In this document: positions 9,584-20,468 of the stretch, in pieces | Position numbering within the stretch: position 1 is the stretch's first letter | How the letters are laid out: every line of letters starts with the position of its first letter | NCBI GenBank assembly: GCA_020975725.1 | Contig: QXJR01000018.1 | Coordinates: 1 to 64,000 of the forward strand | Direction: 5' to 3' | Length of the DNA stretch: 64,000 nucleotides | Source of the DNA: Picocystis sp. L7 | Lineage: Eukaryota > Chlorophyta > Picocystophyceae > Picocystales > Picocystaceae | Program-made: the position numbers and the translations under genes | Notes under the pieces: generated by a model | Databases searched by the model: none | Told to the model about the DNA's origin: nothing | What the model saw: the letters and a program-made list of their open reading frames with translations, nothing else

Positions 9584-12500
9584 GACTAACCCGAGTAGGG
9601 ACCGGTTGGTCCCCCTTTCTAATAAGGGCTCTGTGGCCGATGAACCGGATAAATACGTGGCTTAGCCACGGGCGGATTCCCCAATGGAGTTAAGATGTAA
9701 TATTAATTGCGGCGGAGGGGAACGAGAACACAACAACGTTCCTCAACGTTCCGCCCAACGGTCTCGAGCACCGCGGCGACACGAACGTACGAGCGATCGA
9801 GCGCGAACGCACGCCGACGCCACCACCAGCGCCACCGGCTTGCCACGGGAAAAGGAGCTGGGCGCCCAAGCGCCATAACCCGCGGTCGGCTTGCCCCCTT
9901 AAACGCACCTGATCCCATCCGATCCCCCCTCAGACCCTCGGCTCGCGGTCGGTTTTAGGAAGAACCTTTTTGCGATTGCGATTGGGGGCATTAGGTATTA
10001 GGTATTGCAAAGTAGGGTTGCAATTTCGCTCGAGCTAAGCTGAGTTGCGCAAAGTAGATGCTTGCCCCCCTTTTTGAAATCGTCGGTGCCCCCCTTTTTT
10101 TGTTCCGCTTCTCGTGGGGCAGCTCCCCCGTCCTCGTTTGTTCCTTTTATTTTTTCGGGGGTGGGGGATTCGGGTGGGGGGGCGCGGAACCCGCCATCGC
10201 CCCGGGACCTCGTTCGTGGGCGTCCTTTCGGTCGGGGAGCGGGGTGGGGGCGTCGGCGGGGCCTCTCCATCGTTTTGCAAAAGCGTCCGTGAGTGTAGGA
10301 CGCTCACACACGTGCCTTGTAGGAAAGCGTGTTGACGGAAAAGGGGGCGGTCCACCGGTCCCCGACGGGGGTCTTCTCACTTGCGGATGAGGTCCTCCTT
10401 TTGCCAACTCGAGGCTTGGTGCCTAGCGAGGTCGGTCTCCTAGTGGTTGGGCAAGCGCGTTGGCCTCAGCAAGTCGTGAAGAGAGGACGGAGGGAGGCGC
10501 GCTTGTGAGAGGCAAAGTCAAGAAGTGTATCACAAAACAAAGAGGGACGATAGGTCTACCTCTCTCACCGCCTCTCACTGGCGGTTGGAATCGGAGCAAA
10601 GGGGATGTCTTAGCCGCCTTCGTCTTCCCCTGAGTCAACCCTGACCGTCCATTTCGCTCGCCCCGGGGCGACTATGAGCTGTCACTTGTTCGACACCGCT
10701 TAGCCCCTCAGTCCCATCCCTCACGATCGTGGATAGGGACGGGGTCGGTTGGTTGCCTTCGATTTGTCTCGATATAAGTCCCCGGTTCTCCTTACCGGAA
10801 GTGCGCTCTGATCGGGGAGACCGTGCTTCAATACGACTCGGGGGAAACTGGTTCTGATCCTGAAACGATACCGCCCTTGTATTCCAAAGAGGTATCATAT
10901 CCCTGTTGTGGTTGGATGGCTTGGGGCAGGTTGTGAAGCGACAGCAGGTCGTACAACATCCCAAGTTTCTGGCACTTTGCGTGTGGAGAAGGTTCCACGT
11001 TGAGTTGGGAGGTGCGGAGAACCAAAGCGCACCTGGAACTGAGATCAGGAAGGTTCTAATTCAATTACAAGATCCTGTGGGAAGCCCTAGGTGGCTTCTC
11101 ACAGGGGGGTGGTGTTTCCAGGCCTTATCCACCATGAGATGTGCTCCGCAAAGATCTCTTGGTGGGTCTGGTGCCCAACCCAACGGTGAACATCCGTTCT
11201 GTTGGGGAGCAAGGGCTGTTGGAGCCCTTCTGGCCGTCCGATCCTCCAGGGCAGAGCCTCGGGATTGGGGAACCCTCGATCGAGTACCCTTCTGTCTTGG
11301 GGCCTCGAGGTAGGGACCGATCTCTGTATAGGGACCGGGGGTTCACCCAAAATGACCGGGGGGGACTGTCTGTCTCCAATCAAGCCAGAGGGGACCACCC
11401 ACGCATAAGTTAGTATAACCGAATCCTGGGGCCCTTGGTTGGGTGACCCAGGATGGAGGGGAGACCGAGGCTCCTCGTAGGGGGGCCTGGGACCCAGAGC
11501 CCCTTTCAGACTTGAGAGAGGTAACATAGCCGTGCTTGAACCGGGTCCTATCATCTGCAAACGCCTCGGTACAGCCTAATACCTCAGTAAGGGGCTATCG
11601 GACCGGGAATCCGGGGCTGCCCGACTGAGAGCCCGGGACTTTCGGTATCGGATCCTCACCATAACGACTGCTCCGGGGCGAGGTCTTGAGAAGGGACCTT
11701 CGAGACTGCTTGGACGACCGAACTGGCTCGTACAACCGTCGGATCGACACGTGGGACCCACGTGCGTGCCCCAGAGCGCGTTTACCCGTCGCGGGCGGGG
11801 CGTGAGAGGCTGTCATCCGCCCTTCAGCCCTCGGGCTTGGAAGGGCGAAGGGGGTACTCCTACGTGAGACCCCATCATGTAAAATTACTTTCTACTTGCG
11901 CCTTCCACGAGGACGTCTTTCTTCTCGACGTCATCCAGCCCTCGTTTCGAAGACCGGCTCCTCCTCGTGAATCCAGAGTTGCAAAACAGAACGCAACAGT
12001 TTTCTCTACTTCACGGCAAAGGAGCCCCCCTAAGGGCCACCAAAGGAAGGAGCGGTCCAAGTGGAGCTCCCCTACAAACCAGCGATTGCTGGTGGACACG
12101 TGGACCCCACGTCCCGATCGGAGGGTCCAGCACTAAGCTTGAGATTCACACAGCTTGGTCGGACAACATCCTCACCCTTCGTTGTCCCCTCAAAGATTCC
12201 GAGAGATTCGCCCGTTGCTGGGGCCTTTTAAGTCCCGGTTTGCCCGGACAGCTCTTTGAGTACTTGGGAATCAGTCCGGGGGGCCTTCCAATGAACTGAT
12301 CCGTAGTTGGGGTCTTGTCGCTAACTGCTATTGGTACAAAGAAGAGCATGGCTTCATAGGAGGCAGGCTTACCCGGCGCAACAAGTTGAAGCGATTCGCT
12401 TTCTTCAAGGCTTCTAAATTCCGAGATCCAATGGGCACGAAACCCTAGCTTCGTGGTCCTTTTCTAGACTTTCTTCCACTCTCGACCTTTGGAAGACGAG

Positions 12501-12989
12501 AAAAGCGGTCATACACACTTGGATCCACGAAGGAGAGGTGGGACAAACTCGGATGCCTGGCAAAGAAACGACTCCTTGAGTGCTCCGACGGTGCCAGGAC
12601 GCGGATGGCGTGAGGACGGCGCGTGGGTCGGAGACCTTGAGTAGGACTTGTTCATTAAAAAGACCGGTGACACCTCTGTATGGGTCATCAAGGTCATCCT
12701 CTGCGCTTAGTGTCCAGAAAGGTACGATTGATACTCTGAATTAACGGCTAAGTGTCTGCACTTGTAAGTATACTGTCGAGGAAAAAGAAAACACTTCTTC
12801 ATGGGGAGGGTGACCTAGGAAGGTGTAACACGAGGCAGCAACTCAAATTGGCTCAATTGCATAAAGCGTCTTGATCCCCTCCTTAAAGCGGGGATTTGGC
12901 AGGTGGCAACCCCACAAAGAGGAGGATGCTTGAGCACCTTTCACCAAAATGCTCCTGCACACACACATCAAACGGGTCAACCTCCCTGG
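9584..12989. other. Long non-coding stretch in the loop of the inverted repeat
   Basis: I find no gene. A G/C-skewed block at about 10,060-10,260 has long runs of C on one strand and G on the other. From about 10,400 to 12,450 the composition is even, with many restriction-site-like palindromes and short frames on both strands, none of which matches a known family. It may be remains of further retroelements. Confidence 0.4.
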
Positions 12990-13169
12990 ATCCCCCCATT
13001 GAGGTTGCTTTGCTGTTTGACCGTCGAATACACTTCTTGAATAAAACAAGGATGGATATGTGCAGAATTGGGACACAAACCATCTTGAGAGGTCTTGGTC
13101 GAAGCTGCCCACACCATTGAAAATAAAGTTCATCCTGTTCGTTGGGCTGGTTTCTATGTTGCTGGTGTC
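12990..13169 (-). pseudogene. Silent DUF285 C-terminal cassette downstream of copy 2
   Basis: This is the mirror copy of the cassette at 7294-7473, on the minus strand about 260 bp beyond the stop of copy 2. It has the same unit-plus-tail layout (FDQDLSRW...QPQWG). The match to the left copy stops within the glycine run at its very end, where the two flanks become unrelated. Confidence 0.6.
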
Positions 13170-14710
13170 TCGTTAGGAGCGTCTGGCACGTGTGCACATG
13201 ATCAGCACGAACTTCTTGTGCATGCTTCGGGAGCTACTCCCGCCCATGTCGAAGACTGATGTTGGTACCCGCGTAAATCTACTGATGACGAAAACACAAA
13301 GACAGATCACCTCTATTACACAGAGTTTCTAAGCAAGCGAAGTGCTGGTTACGTGGTCCATGGGCCATGCTCTCCACACAGAGTAGCAGGCCACATGCTC
13401 CTCTCCCAAGCGGCAGCTGAATGTTCTAAGTTCATGGTGGAGCTGGTGAACAAGTACTAAAGACCGGTTGCCGACCCGTCTGATTTTGAAATCCTGCACC
13501 GACAGCAAAATTAAAACAATTGCTCACAGCAGCTACATCCCAAAGGGACAGATCTTGGTCGAAGTCTGAGGCTTCATTGAACATGGACGCCATGATGGTC
13601 ACCTGGCTAGTGTCCCAGCCTCCGATGTCTTGGTTAAAGCTGCTGGCAAATCGGAACATATCCTCCATGGTGGTCACACTGCTTGTGTCCCAGTCTCCGA
13701 TGTCCTGGTCAAAGCTGCTGGCACTGCGGAACATGGCCCCCATGCTCGTCACCTCGCTGGTGTTCCAGTTCCTGATGTCTTGGTTGAAGTTGCTCGCACC
13801 AGAAAACATTTCAAGCATGTTGGTCACGCTGCTGGTGTTCCAGTTCCCGATGTCTTGGTTGAAGCTGCTGGCATCGCGGAGCATGGACCCCATGTTGGTC
13901 ACGCTGCTGGTGTTCCAGTTCCCGATGTCTTGGTTGAAATTGCTGGCAGCTGAGAACATCTGAAGCGTGTTGGTCACGCTGCTGGTGTCCCAGCTGCCGA
14001 TGTCCCGGTCAAAGCTGCTGGCACCAAGGAACATGGACTCCATGTTGGTCACACTGCTGGTGTCCCAACTGCCAATGTCTTGGTTGAAACTGCTGGCTCC
14101 AAAGAACATTCCCTCCATGGTGGTCACGCTGCTGGTGTCCCAGCTCTTGATGTCTTGGTCGAAGCTGCTTCTGAAGAAGAACAGCAAGTTCATGCCGGTG
14201 ACCCCGGTCGTGCAGGTACGGGCGATCTCTGGATCGTTTACATCATTCGCGATCAAGGCATCCAGGCCGGCTCTGTCGCGTTTGGTGTAGGATATCCCGT
14301 CCACCACGCCGGTGTCGCCCACGTCCGCATCGGGACACAGTACGGTCACGCCGTTGTCGGCCCGAAAAAACAAGCTCGGACCATCACCTGCGAAGGCTTG
14401 TTGGAGGCCCGTTCCGACGAGCAGGATCAAGGCCAGGATAGAAGAAGACGTGGCCATGGTTGGCGCGTGTCCCCAACGAACCTTCCTGGGCTTCTTCGAC
14501 GGCGCAACGGGTGGATGACGGGGAGAAGGTGGACATGGGGAAGGCGACAGGGGGATGGATTCGTCGCCAGTAGGGGGGAGATTTCCACATTCCTCCACAA
14601 CCTCCTCGGCTGTCAGGGTGGGAGAGGGAAGGTGACATGGAGAGACCCCGATGGATCAAAGGTGGGGTCGGGGGGTGGGGCGCCCCACTTCGACAAGGAT
14701 AGGTATGCGC
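12993..14710 (-). repeat. Right arm of the inverted duplication
   Basis: This arm pairs with 5857-7470. It is longer by exactly 75 bp inside the gene, which is one DUF285 unit. Its outer end fades near 14710, just before the shared GTGACATGT-type motif. Confidence 0.8.
13432..14457 (-). CDS. Secreted DUF285/BspA-like repeat protein, copy 2
   Basis: The 341-residue protein has the same signal peptide, head ([16 protein letters not shown]) and tail ([19 protein letters not shown]) as copy 1. It has nine 25-residue units instead of eight, and these differ in sequence from those of copy 1 ([22 protein letters not shown]). The frame is open a further 47 codons upstream, but the start at 14457 gives the signal peptide. 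Near-identical ends around different repeats suggest gene conversion, or a recent duplication with fast repeat change. Likely secreted or cell-surface; its ligand is unknown. Confidence 0.85.
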   Translation of the reverse strand: MATSSSILALILLVGTGLQQAFAGDGPSLFFRADNGVTVLCPDADVGDTGVVDGISYTKRDRAGLDALIANDVNDPEIARTCTTGVTGMNLLFFFRSSFDQDIKSWDTSSVTTMEGMFFGASSFNQDIGSWDTSSVTNMESMFLGASSFDRDIGSWDTSSVTNTLQMFSAASNFNQDIGNWNTSSVTNMGSMLRDASSFNQDIGNWNTSSVTNMLEMFSGASNFNQDIRNWNTSEVTSMGAMFRSASSFDQDIGDWDTSSVTTMEDMFRFASSFNQDIGGWDTSQVTIMASMFNEASDFDQDLSLWDVAAVSNCFNFAVGAGFQNQTGRQPVFSTCSPAPP

Positions 14711-15315
14711 TGTCCTCCCCACCTCCCCTGGATCCGCGTTCACATGTCACCCGACCTCGGGAGAACCAGGGAGGTATCCGTGTTTCCCGGGCGTACGGCG
14801 TCCGGGTACGGGAAGGGGGCGAACGCTAGAACGGGGGATCGGGGGGTACGGGAGAACGGTGTTGTCCGGGTTGCCCTTCCGGCTCGTGTTTGGATGGCTC
14901 GAACTCGAGGTGTCAAGATCCAGCATCACCCTTTCCCTCTCTCCCCTCATCCAGAAACCTTGGTGCTCAATCCTTCCTTGGATGTTGTCCTCATCAGCAT
15001 CCGTCCCGGTGGGTGACGGTGTCAATTCAGGCACCAAGATTGCATCATTCGTCCGAGCACCGACACGTAGACAAGTCCGCGCCTCACATCTACCGCTACG
15101 TTCGTGCTACGAACGATACGAGAGACCCACCCTGCATGAGCCGAGCACTGCGACCCACACACGACCACCCATTCCCATCCACCGTGCAGGCCGAAGGATC
15201 GATCTACGTCACACCTTGCACGAAGCGCACCAGTCGACGACGGCGTCGAATTGTCTCGTAGAGGTCACCGCCCGCAATTCTGACGTGTCCATCAGACTCA
15301 CGAAGACGTCAAACC
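14711..15315. other. Intergenic, no gene recognised
   Basis: This separates the accessory inverted repeat from the first host gene. It holds the upstream motif shared with copy 1 (near 14737-14760). No coding sequence is supported, although weak frames overlap the 5' exon of the next gene. Confidence 0.4.
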
Positions 15316-16397
15316 ATGGCAACCGTCCTAGGAATCAGGGTGGCCAGAGGATACGAACCACCCGCACACGCCCAACTACGTGGGAAGTTCGTGGGTCACA
15401 TCTTCCCGGGGCTGCTCTTCATGCTTTGGGGATACGAATGGTAAGTTTCCAAGGGCTGCGCGTTGGGAGAAGGGAACGAAAGTTCCAAGCGTGCATTGAA
15501 AGGAAGGAGTCACCGGCATCTCCTGCGACAGGAGGCACGAAGGTGAATCGAGCGCTCAATGTTTCCCAAGGGACCGGGAATGCACCGCCAACCGACACGT
15601 GTGCTCGTCGGGCACGTCCAATAGCCTTATCCTTCAATTGGAACGTATCAGCTCCAACCTGGGTTCCCCCCATCTCAAACTGACGAGGTGCGTGTGTTCT
15701 CGAGACGCCTACCAGGCTCTTCTTCTACTTGCGGTCTAGATCTCGTAACCAGCCTCTGCACCGACCCGTTGCTGTTTTCTGCAAAGCAGAGTTGTTTGTA
15801 AAGGTGGTCGCTCCCACCGTTGGAATCCTATCGGAGATGTCCGCTGGTCATTGGAGACACATGTTCTACCAAGAGCTTGGAGCATTGGTTGAAGGAGGAG
15901 ACAACGTCCACACAAACATCAACAACTACTTTCATGCCTCGATGCAGCTGGGCTTTCTCCTTGCTGCAATAGTGGACCTCCTGGAGATGCATTGGAAAGC
16001 TGTACCGCAGCTTTCCGGGTTGCTGGCCTTGAGCATGGCCTTTTCCATCGAGGGATTGCTTTTTGGGTACCACGCACAAATGCACCAGGAGGTTATGAAG
16101 AACCAGGTGGAGTCCCTAGCCCACAGGCTTCTCCTGATTCCAGTTTACCTTTCTGCAGCCATTCTTCTGGCAGAGTTCGTGGTGGGGTCACTGGTGGGGT
16201 ATGGGCAGGGTAGGAAGCACACGAAGGAGTACAAAAAGGCCACCAAAGGTTTGCTGGAGTGGCTACTGCTTGTTCGGGCCCTTTCTGCGCTGCTCCAGGG
16301 CAGTTGGATGTTTCGAATGCCCTTCATGCCAGAGGACATGTTCTCAAGCCCCATGGCAAGCAGGATGGCCACCGCCATCTACTTCGGATGGCATTGA
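15316..16397 (+). CDS. TMEM45/DUF716-family membrane protein (2 exons)
   Basis: Exons 15316-15440 and 15716-16397 join across a 275-bp intron (donor GTAAGT, acceptor CCAG) into a 268-residue protein. Exon 1 carries the family's opening helix GHIFPGLLFMLWGYEW. Exon 2 has the signature N..NYFHASMQLGFLLAAIVDL and further hydrophobic helices, about seven in all. The length suits the TMEM45/DUF716 family (about 270 residues), which is a plant and animal membrane family of unclear function. The second exon alone lacks an ATG, which is what exposed the first exon. The final segment ending YFGWH is short for the family but plausible. Confidence 0.8.
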
Positions 16398-16615
16398 ATA
16401 GGCTGTGTCCTTTTCTGGATCACCTGCCTGATCGCCCAACGAATGGTCAGCAAGGAAGAAGCGAAGGGGCAGACGTTCAGATATGACCTGGCAAGATTGG
16501 AAAAGATAAAAAGCGAAAGCGCCTGAAATGAACCGGATGCCAACCTCTAGAACCGTCGCAAGGAGGGTCGTGATTAGCAAAAGAGCTCTCCATTTTTCGA
16601 GACTGTTGAATTTAT

Positions 16616-18751
16616 TCAAAACCTCGTCCGGTTGTTGTAAGGAGACCTGCGGTTGCCGAAACTCTGCCCGCCGCCACGTCCGCTACCGCCTCGACCAAAC
16701 CCGCCTCGTCCCCGAGGCGAGAATCCTCCACGGCGGTCCGATCCGCCGCCACCGTAACCTCCGCCGTACCCGCCGCCATCCTGCCTGGGTTCCTTCTGGA
16801 CAAGAGGGGGGAGAGTGGTGGCCACCTCAAGCTGGTAGTTGTTGCCCGAGAGATCCAGGAGCTGGTCGGTCAGTCCCTTGGGAATGTCAAAAACGGCCCC
16901 GTGTCCGTCAGACGTGAGGGTGAGCCTCCTTATGCCGTCCACTGTGTCCTCCGGTAGGTTGTTGCGAAAGAAGTTCCACACAAAGGTGGCAGTGCGAATA
17001 TCCGTGTTCGGTGCCTTGAAATGGATGGTGACTGCATCGTCGTGTGCAGTGAGCAAGGATCGGGCCTTCAGCTCGGTGTGCCCCGCGATGCGGGCCAGCG
17101 CCGCGGAGAGTAGCTCCACAGGTTCCATATCCTCCGCCTCTTCGATCAGGGATTCCGCGGCCTCCTTGAAGAGGGGGATGACGTTCTTGTTGACCGACCG
17201 CACGGCCTGGACTGCCCCGTTCGCAGCAGCGGTGGCCATGTCGGTGGGCTGCGGGGCCCCGACGCGTTCGAACTTCACGCCGGCCTTCCTCTCGATCAGC
17301 TGGACGCACCACTCCTTCTTGCGATCCACCAGGGTAACGGAGACTCCTTTGGAATTGGCCCTTCCGGTGCGTCCGGAACGATGGATGTAGGTTTCCGGAT
17401 CCTTCGGTGGTTCGCTCTGGACCACCAGCTCCACCCCGGAGATGTCCAGCCCCCTGGCGGCCACGTCGGTGGCCACGAGGACCTTGAACTTGCTGCTGCG
17501 GAACCCCGCCAGGGTCACCTCCCGCTGGGCCTGCGGGATGTCCCCGTGCAGCGCCCGGGCGCCGATCTTGTCTCCGAGCTGCTCGGCCAGGTCGTTGGCA
17601 TCCCTCTTGGTATCCGTGAAGAGGATGGTCCTCCCCCCCTTGCCGTAGCACATGACCACGTCCTGGAGCACGGACGCCCTCTGGTTCCACGGGCAGGGCA
17701 GCAGGAGGTGCTTGACGCTGTCGGAGGCCTTGAGCTTGGACGTGCCCACCAGATCGATGACCTTCTTGTTGGGCTTTTGGAACCTCTGGGCGATCCCCTT
17801 GACCCAATCGGGCATGGTGGCGCTGAACAGCAAGGTTTGAACGGTGTTCTTGTCCTTGACGGCTCCCAGGATGAGCTCCACGTCGTCCACGAATCCCATG
17901 TTGAGCATCTCGTCGGCTTCATCCAGGACGCGGAACTGAAGCAGGTCCAGCTTCAGGGTCCCTTTCTCCAGCAGGTCCTTGACCCGTCCCGGCGTTCCGA
18001 CGACGACGTCCACGCCGCGTCGCAGGCCGCCTTCTTGCGGTCCGTACGGGGATCCCCCATAGACGCAGAGCGTCTTGAGCCCGACGGACGCGCCGTAATA
18101 CTCGAATTCCGCGCAGACTTGCTTGGCCAATTCCCTGGTGGGCGCGAGGCAGATGACCGTGGGGCTCCTGCCGTACTGCAGCTTTCCTCCGGCGAGGCCG
18201 TTTTGCTTGTGGAGGGTCTCAACGATGGGCAGGACAAAGGCCAAGGTCTTTCCGCATCCGGTCCTGGCCCTTCCCACGAGGTCGTTTCCTTTGAGGGTGT
18301 GGTCGAGGGTGTCGACTTGGATGGGGAAGAGTTCCAGGATCCCTTTGTCTCGAAGTGCCTTTTTCAGTGCACCGCACAGCTCGAAGTTTTCGACCGCGTT
18401 GGGACTGGCTTCATCTTGTTCCGGTTCGGCTCCTTCGACGGCGCCGTTGGCGGCGGCTTGTTCTTGGTGGGCACCGTTTTCCGTCTTTTTGCGTTTGCTT
18501 TTTTTCAGCGCGTTTGCGTCTTCTGGGTTCGCCTGGATCTCTTCCTTGGCTTCCACCTCTTCTTTCCTGTCTCGTTTCCTCTTTTTCTTCTCGTTTTGCT
18601 CGTCTCCTTGGATGCCGTTCCTTTCTTGCCGTTTGTCCCCTTTGTTTTTCTTCTTGTCTTTTTTGGGCGTGTCTGGTTCCGCCCTCTTCTTCTTCTTCCC
18701 TTCGTCCCCTTTCCCGTTGGCATGGACCGTGGTATCGACGGGACGTGCCAT
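16616..18751 (-). CDS. Nucleolar-type DEAD-box RNA helicase with GUCT domain (RH7/DDX21-like)
   Basis: This 711-residue protein starts at MARPVDTTV. A Lys/Glu-rich N-terminus (likely nucleolar targeting) is followed by the helicase core: GRARTGCGKT (Walker A), PTRELAKQV, DEADEMLNMGF (motif II), LLFSATMP (III), TDVAARGLD (V) and HRSGRTGRA (VI). A GUCT domain follows (IPLFKEAAESLIEE... onward). The tail is an RGG/GYGG-rich RNA-binding segment. Relatives RH7 in plants and DDX21 in animals act in rRNA processing. The frame is open upstream of the chosen ATG, but that part is low-complexity promoter sequence. Overlapping antisense frames are shadows. Confidence 0.9.
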   Translation of the reverse strand: MARPVDTTVHANGKGDEGKKKKRAEPDTPKKDKKKNKGDKRQERNGIQGDEQNEKKKRKRDRKEEVEAKEEIQANPEDANALKKSKRKKTENGAHQEQAAANGAVEGAEPEQDEASPNAVENFELCGALKKALRDKGILELFPIQVDTLDHTLKGNDLVGRARTGCGKTLAFVLPIVETLHKQNGLAGGKLQYGRSPTVICLAPTRELAKQVCAEFEYYGASVGLKTLCVYGGSPYGPQEGGLRRGVDVVVGTPGRVKDLLEKGTLKLDLLQFRVLDEADEMLNMGFVDDVELILGAVKDKNTVQTLLFSATMPDWVKGIAQRFQKPNKKVIDLVGTSKLKASDSVKHLLLPCPWNQRASVLQDVVMCYGKGGRTILFTDTKRDANDLAEQLGDKIGARALHGDIPQAQREVTLAGFRSSKFKVLVATDVAARGLDISGVELVVQSEPPKDPETYIHRSGRTGRANSKGVSVTLVDRKKEWCVQLIERKAGVKFERVGAPQPTDMATAAANGAVQAVRSVNKNVIPLFKEAAESLIEEAEDMEPVELLSAALARIAGHTELKARSLLTAHDDAVTIHFKAPNTDIRTATFVWNFFRNNLPEDTVDGIRRLTLTSDGHGAVFDIPKGLTDQLLDLSGNNYQLEVATTLPPLVQKEPRQDGGGYGGGYGGGGSDRRGGFSPRGRGGFGRGGSGRGGGQSFGNRRSPYNNRTRF

Positions 18752-19689
18752 GTTGATGTTGTGTCGGAATTCACCTTTCCGAAGTGTCGGATGCCCTTCA
18801 CGTCCGGTTCCCTTTTCCACGTCTGGGGTGCCCCTCGGGTACCACACCCTCTGTCTCTCTCTGTTCCCACCCACGACCGACGTCGGTTCGGGACCTCCCC
18901 TTCCCTTCCCCATCCGCCCCGAACAGAGGGGCCAGGGGAACCGAGGAGAGGGGGGGTGGCGGCGGACGCCTTTTGGACCCCTCCCTCCCTGTTCTCTTTT
19001 CTCTCTCTCTCCCCATGTCTCGGTCTCATTCTCGGATGGTGATCGACGCCACGTGGGAACGAAACGGAAGGGTCCACCTCCCCCCCTTCCTTTCCCTTCA
19101 ATTCAATTCAATTCAATTCAATTCCCTTCCCGATGCACGGGGAACCAGGCGGGTCCATCCCACGACCTCCCCCCCCCTTCTCCTCTTGCCCGGGACCCGT
19201 CTACGAAGGACCGAGACCCAGGGGAGGATCTACCGGGAAGGAGAAGGACGACCCATCCTATCCTACCCTTTCGAACGCACGTCCGTCCTTTCGATCCACC
19301 CCATCCCCGATCCAAGGTAGAACCCCACCCCCACCCCCGTCCCACGTCGCTTCATGAATCGCAGAGGAACGCATCCCCACCTCCGATAGGTTCCTCTGCG
19401 GGGAGGAGCACGGCGGCGTGCGCCGCCACCCCCCCAAGTTCGTCCCATCCCTGTGTTCCCCACCCCACAGGGATCGGGTCTCGTGGATCCCCCCTCTTCC
19501 CATCCCACGGGTGCCTTTTCCTCCCCATCCGACCCGTCCCATGGGGAAAGGAACCCGTTTCCCTTTCTCCTTCGGAACCTAAAGGGGGGGGTTGGAAAGG
19601 GTAGGGAAAGCCGTCCTCCCACACCCATCAACGACGCACGCGACGGACCAGAACCCTTCGGCGCTTAAACCGACCACGCGCTCGACGAG
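18752..19689. other. Divergent intergenic region, helicase and P2 genes
   Basis: A shared upstream region of 938 bp for two ribosome-related genes, rich in C runs on the plus strand. It contains the AATTC microsatellite listed separately. No gene seen. Confidence 0.5.
19098..19124. repeat. (AATTC)n microsatellite
   Basis: About five tandem AATTC units lie in the divergent promoter of the helicase and P2 genes. Confidence 0.85.
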
Positions 19690-20373
19690 ATGCGTGTGAT
19701 CTGCGCCTACCTGCTGGTGAGGACGAAAGACGGACGATGCGAACGCCGGACGGTCAAGGAACGAAGGATCCAAGGATCCAAACCAAAAACGCACGTCGCG
19801 TGGGAACGAAAGGGCCCGTGCTCGCCTGGCGCGGACTTCGAAACCCTGGTGCTGACCCGTGTGACGGACTGCGCGTACGATCCACGCGATCTTCGACCCG
19901 TGCGTCGTTGGATTCGAAACCACGTTCGTTCTCTCGGATGCATCAGGCCGTCCTCGGTGGAAATGCTTCGCCCACCGCCAAGGACCTCGAGTCCATCCTA
20001 GGAGCAGGTGAGAGACCCCGCGCCATGGACGAAGCGGAACACGAGAGCTTCTCGGTGGACGAGGACGCGATGCAGGTTCCTTCCGTGGCGATGCGAGTGC
20101 TGACGCGGTGTTGGAACGACGGATTGGATCCCTGCAGTTGGCGTCGAAGCCGATTCCGATCGGGTGCAGAAGCTCCTGTCCGAGCTCGAAGGGAAGGACC
20201 TCGAGGAGGTCCTTTCCGAAGGCAAAGGAAAGCTTGCAGCGGTTCCCGCGGTCGGCGCCGTGGCAGCTCCTGCAGGAGGTGCCGGTGGTGCTCCTGCTGC
20301 GGCTGCCGAGGAGGCCGCCGCCGAAGAATCCGAGGAGGAAGAGGAGGAGATGGGCTTCGATCTGTTCGATTGA
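19690..20373 (+). CDS. RPP2: 60S acidic ribosomal protein P2 (3 exons)
   Basis: Exons 19690-19716, 19947-20007 and 20138-20373 give a 107-residue protein. It opens MRVICAYLL, continues [14 protein letters not shown], then [20 protein letters not shown], an Ala/Gly hinge, and the diagnostic acidic tail ending [11 protein letters not shown]2 pairs with P1 on the ribosomal stalk and recruits elongation factors through this tail. Introns are 230 and 130 bp with GTGAGG and GTGAGA donors and CAG acceptors. Length and layout match the family. It converges on the ELP6-like gene with 95 bp between stops. Confidence 0.93.
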
Positions 20374-20468
20374 ACGTCCACGCTCGCATGCTCTCACGTG
20401 CTGCAAGAAGGACATGGATCGAGGCGGACCAGGCTGGACGTGGTTTCGTCGGCGACGCACCGTTCCTT

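Noticed and set aside
17381-19042. Long plus-strand frames antisense to the GUCT helicase
   Set aside because: High GC and codon bias keep the opposite frame open; no domain and no sensible start.
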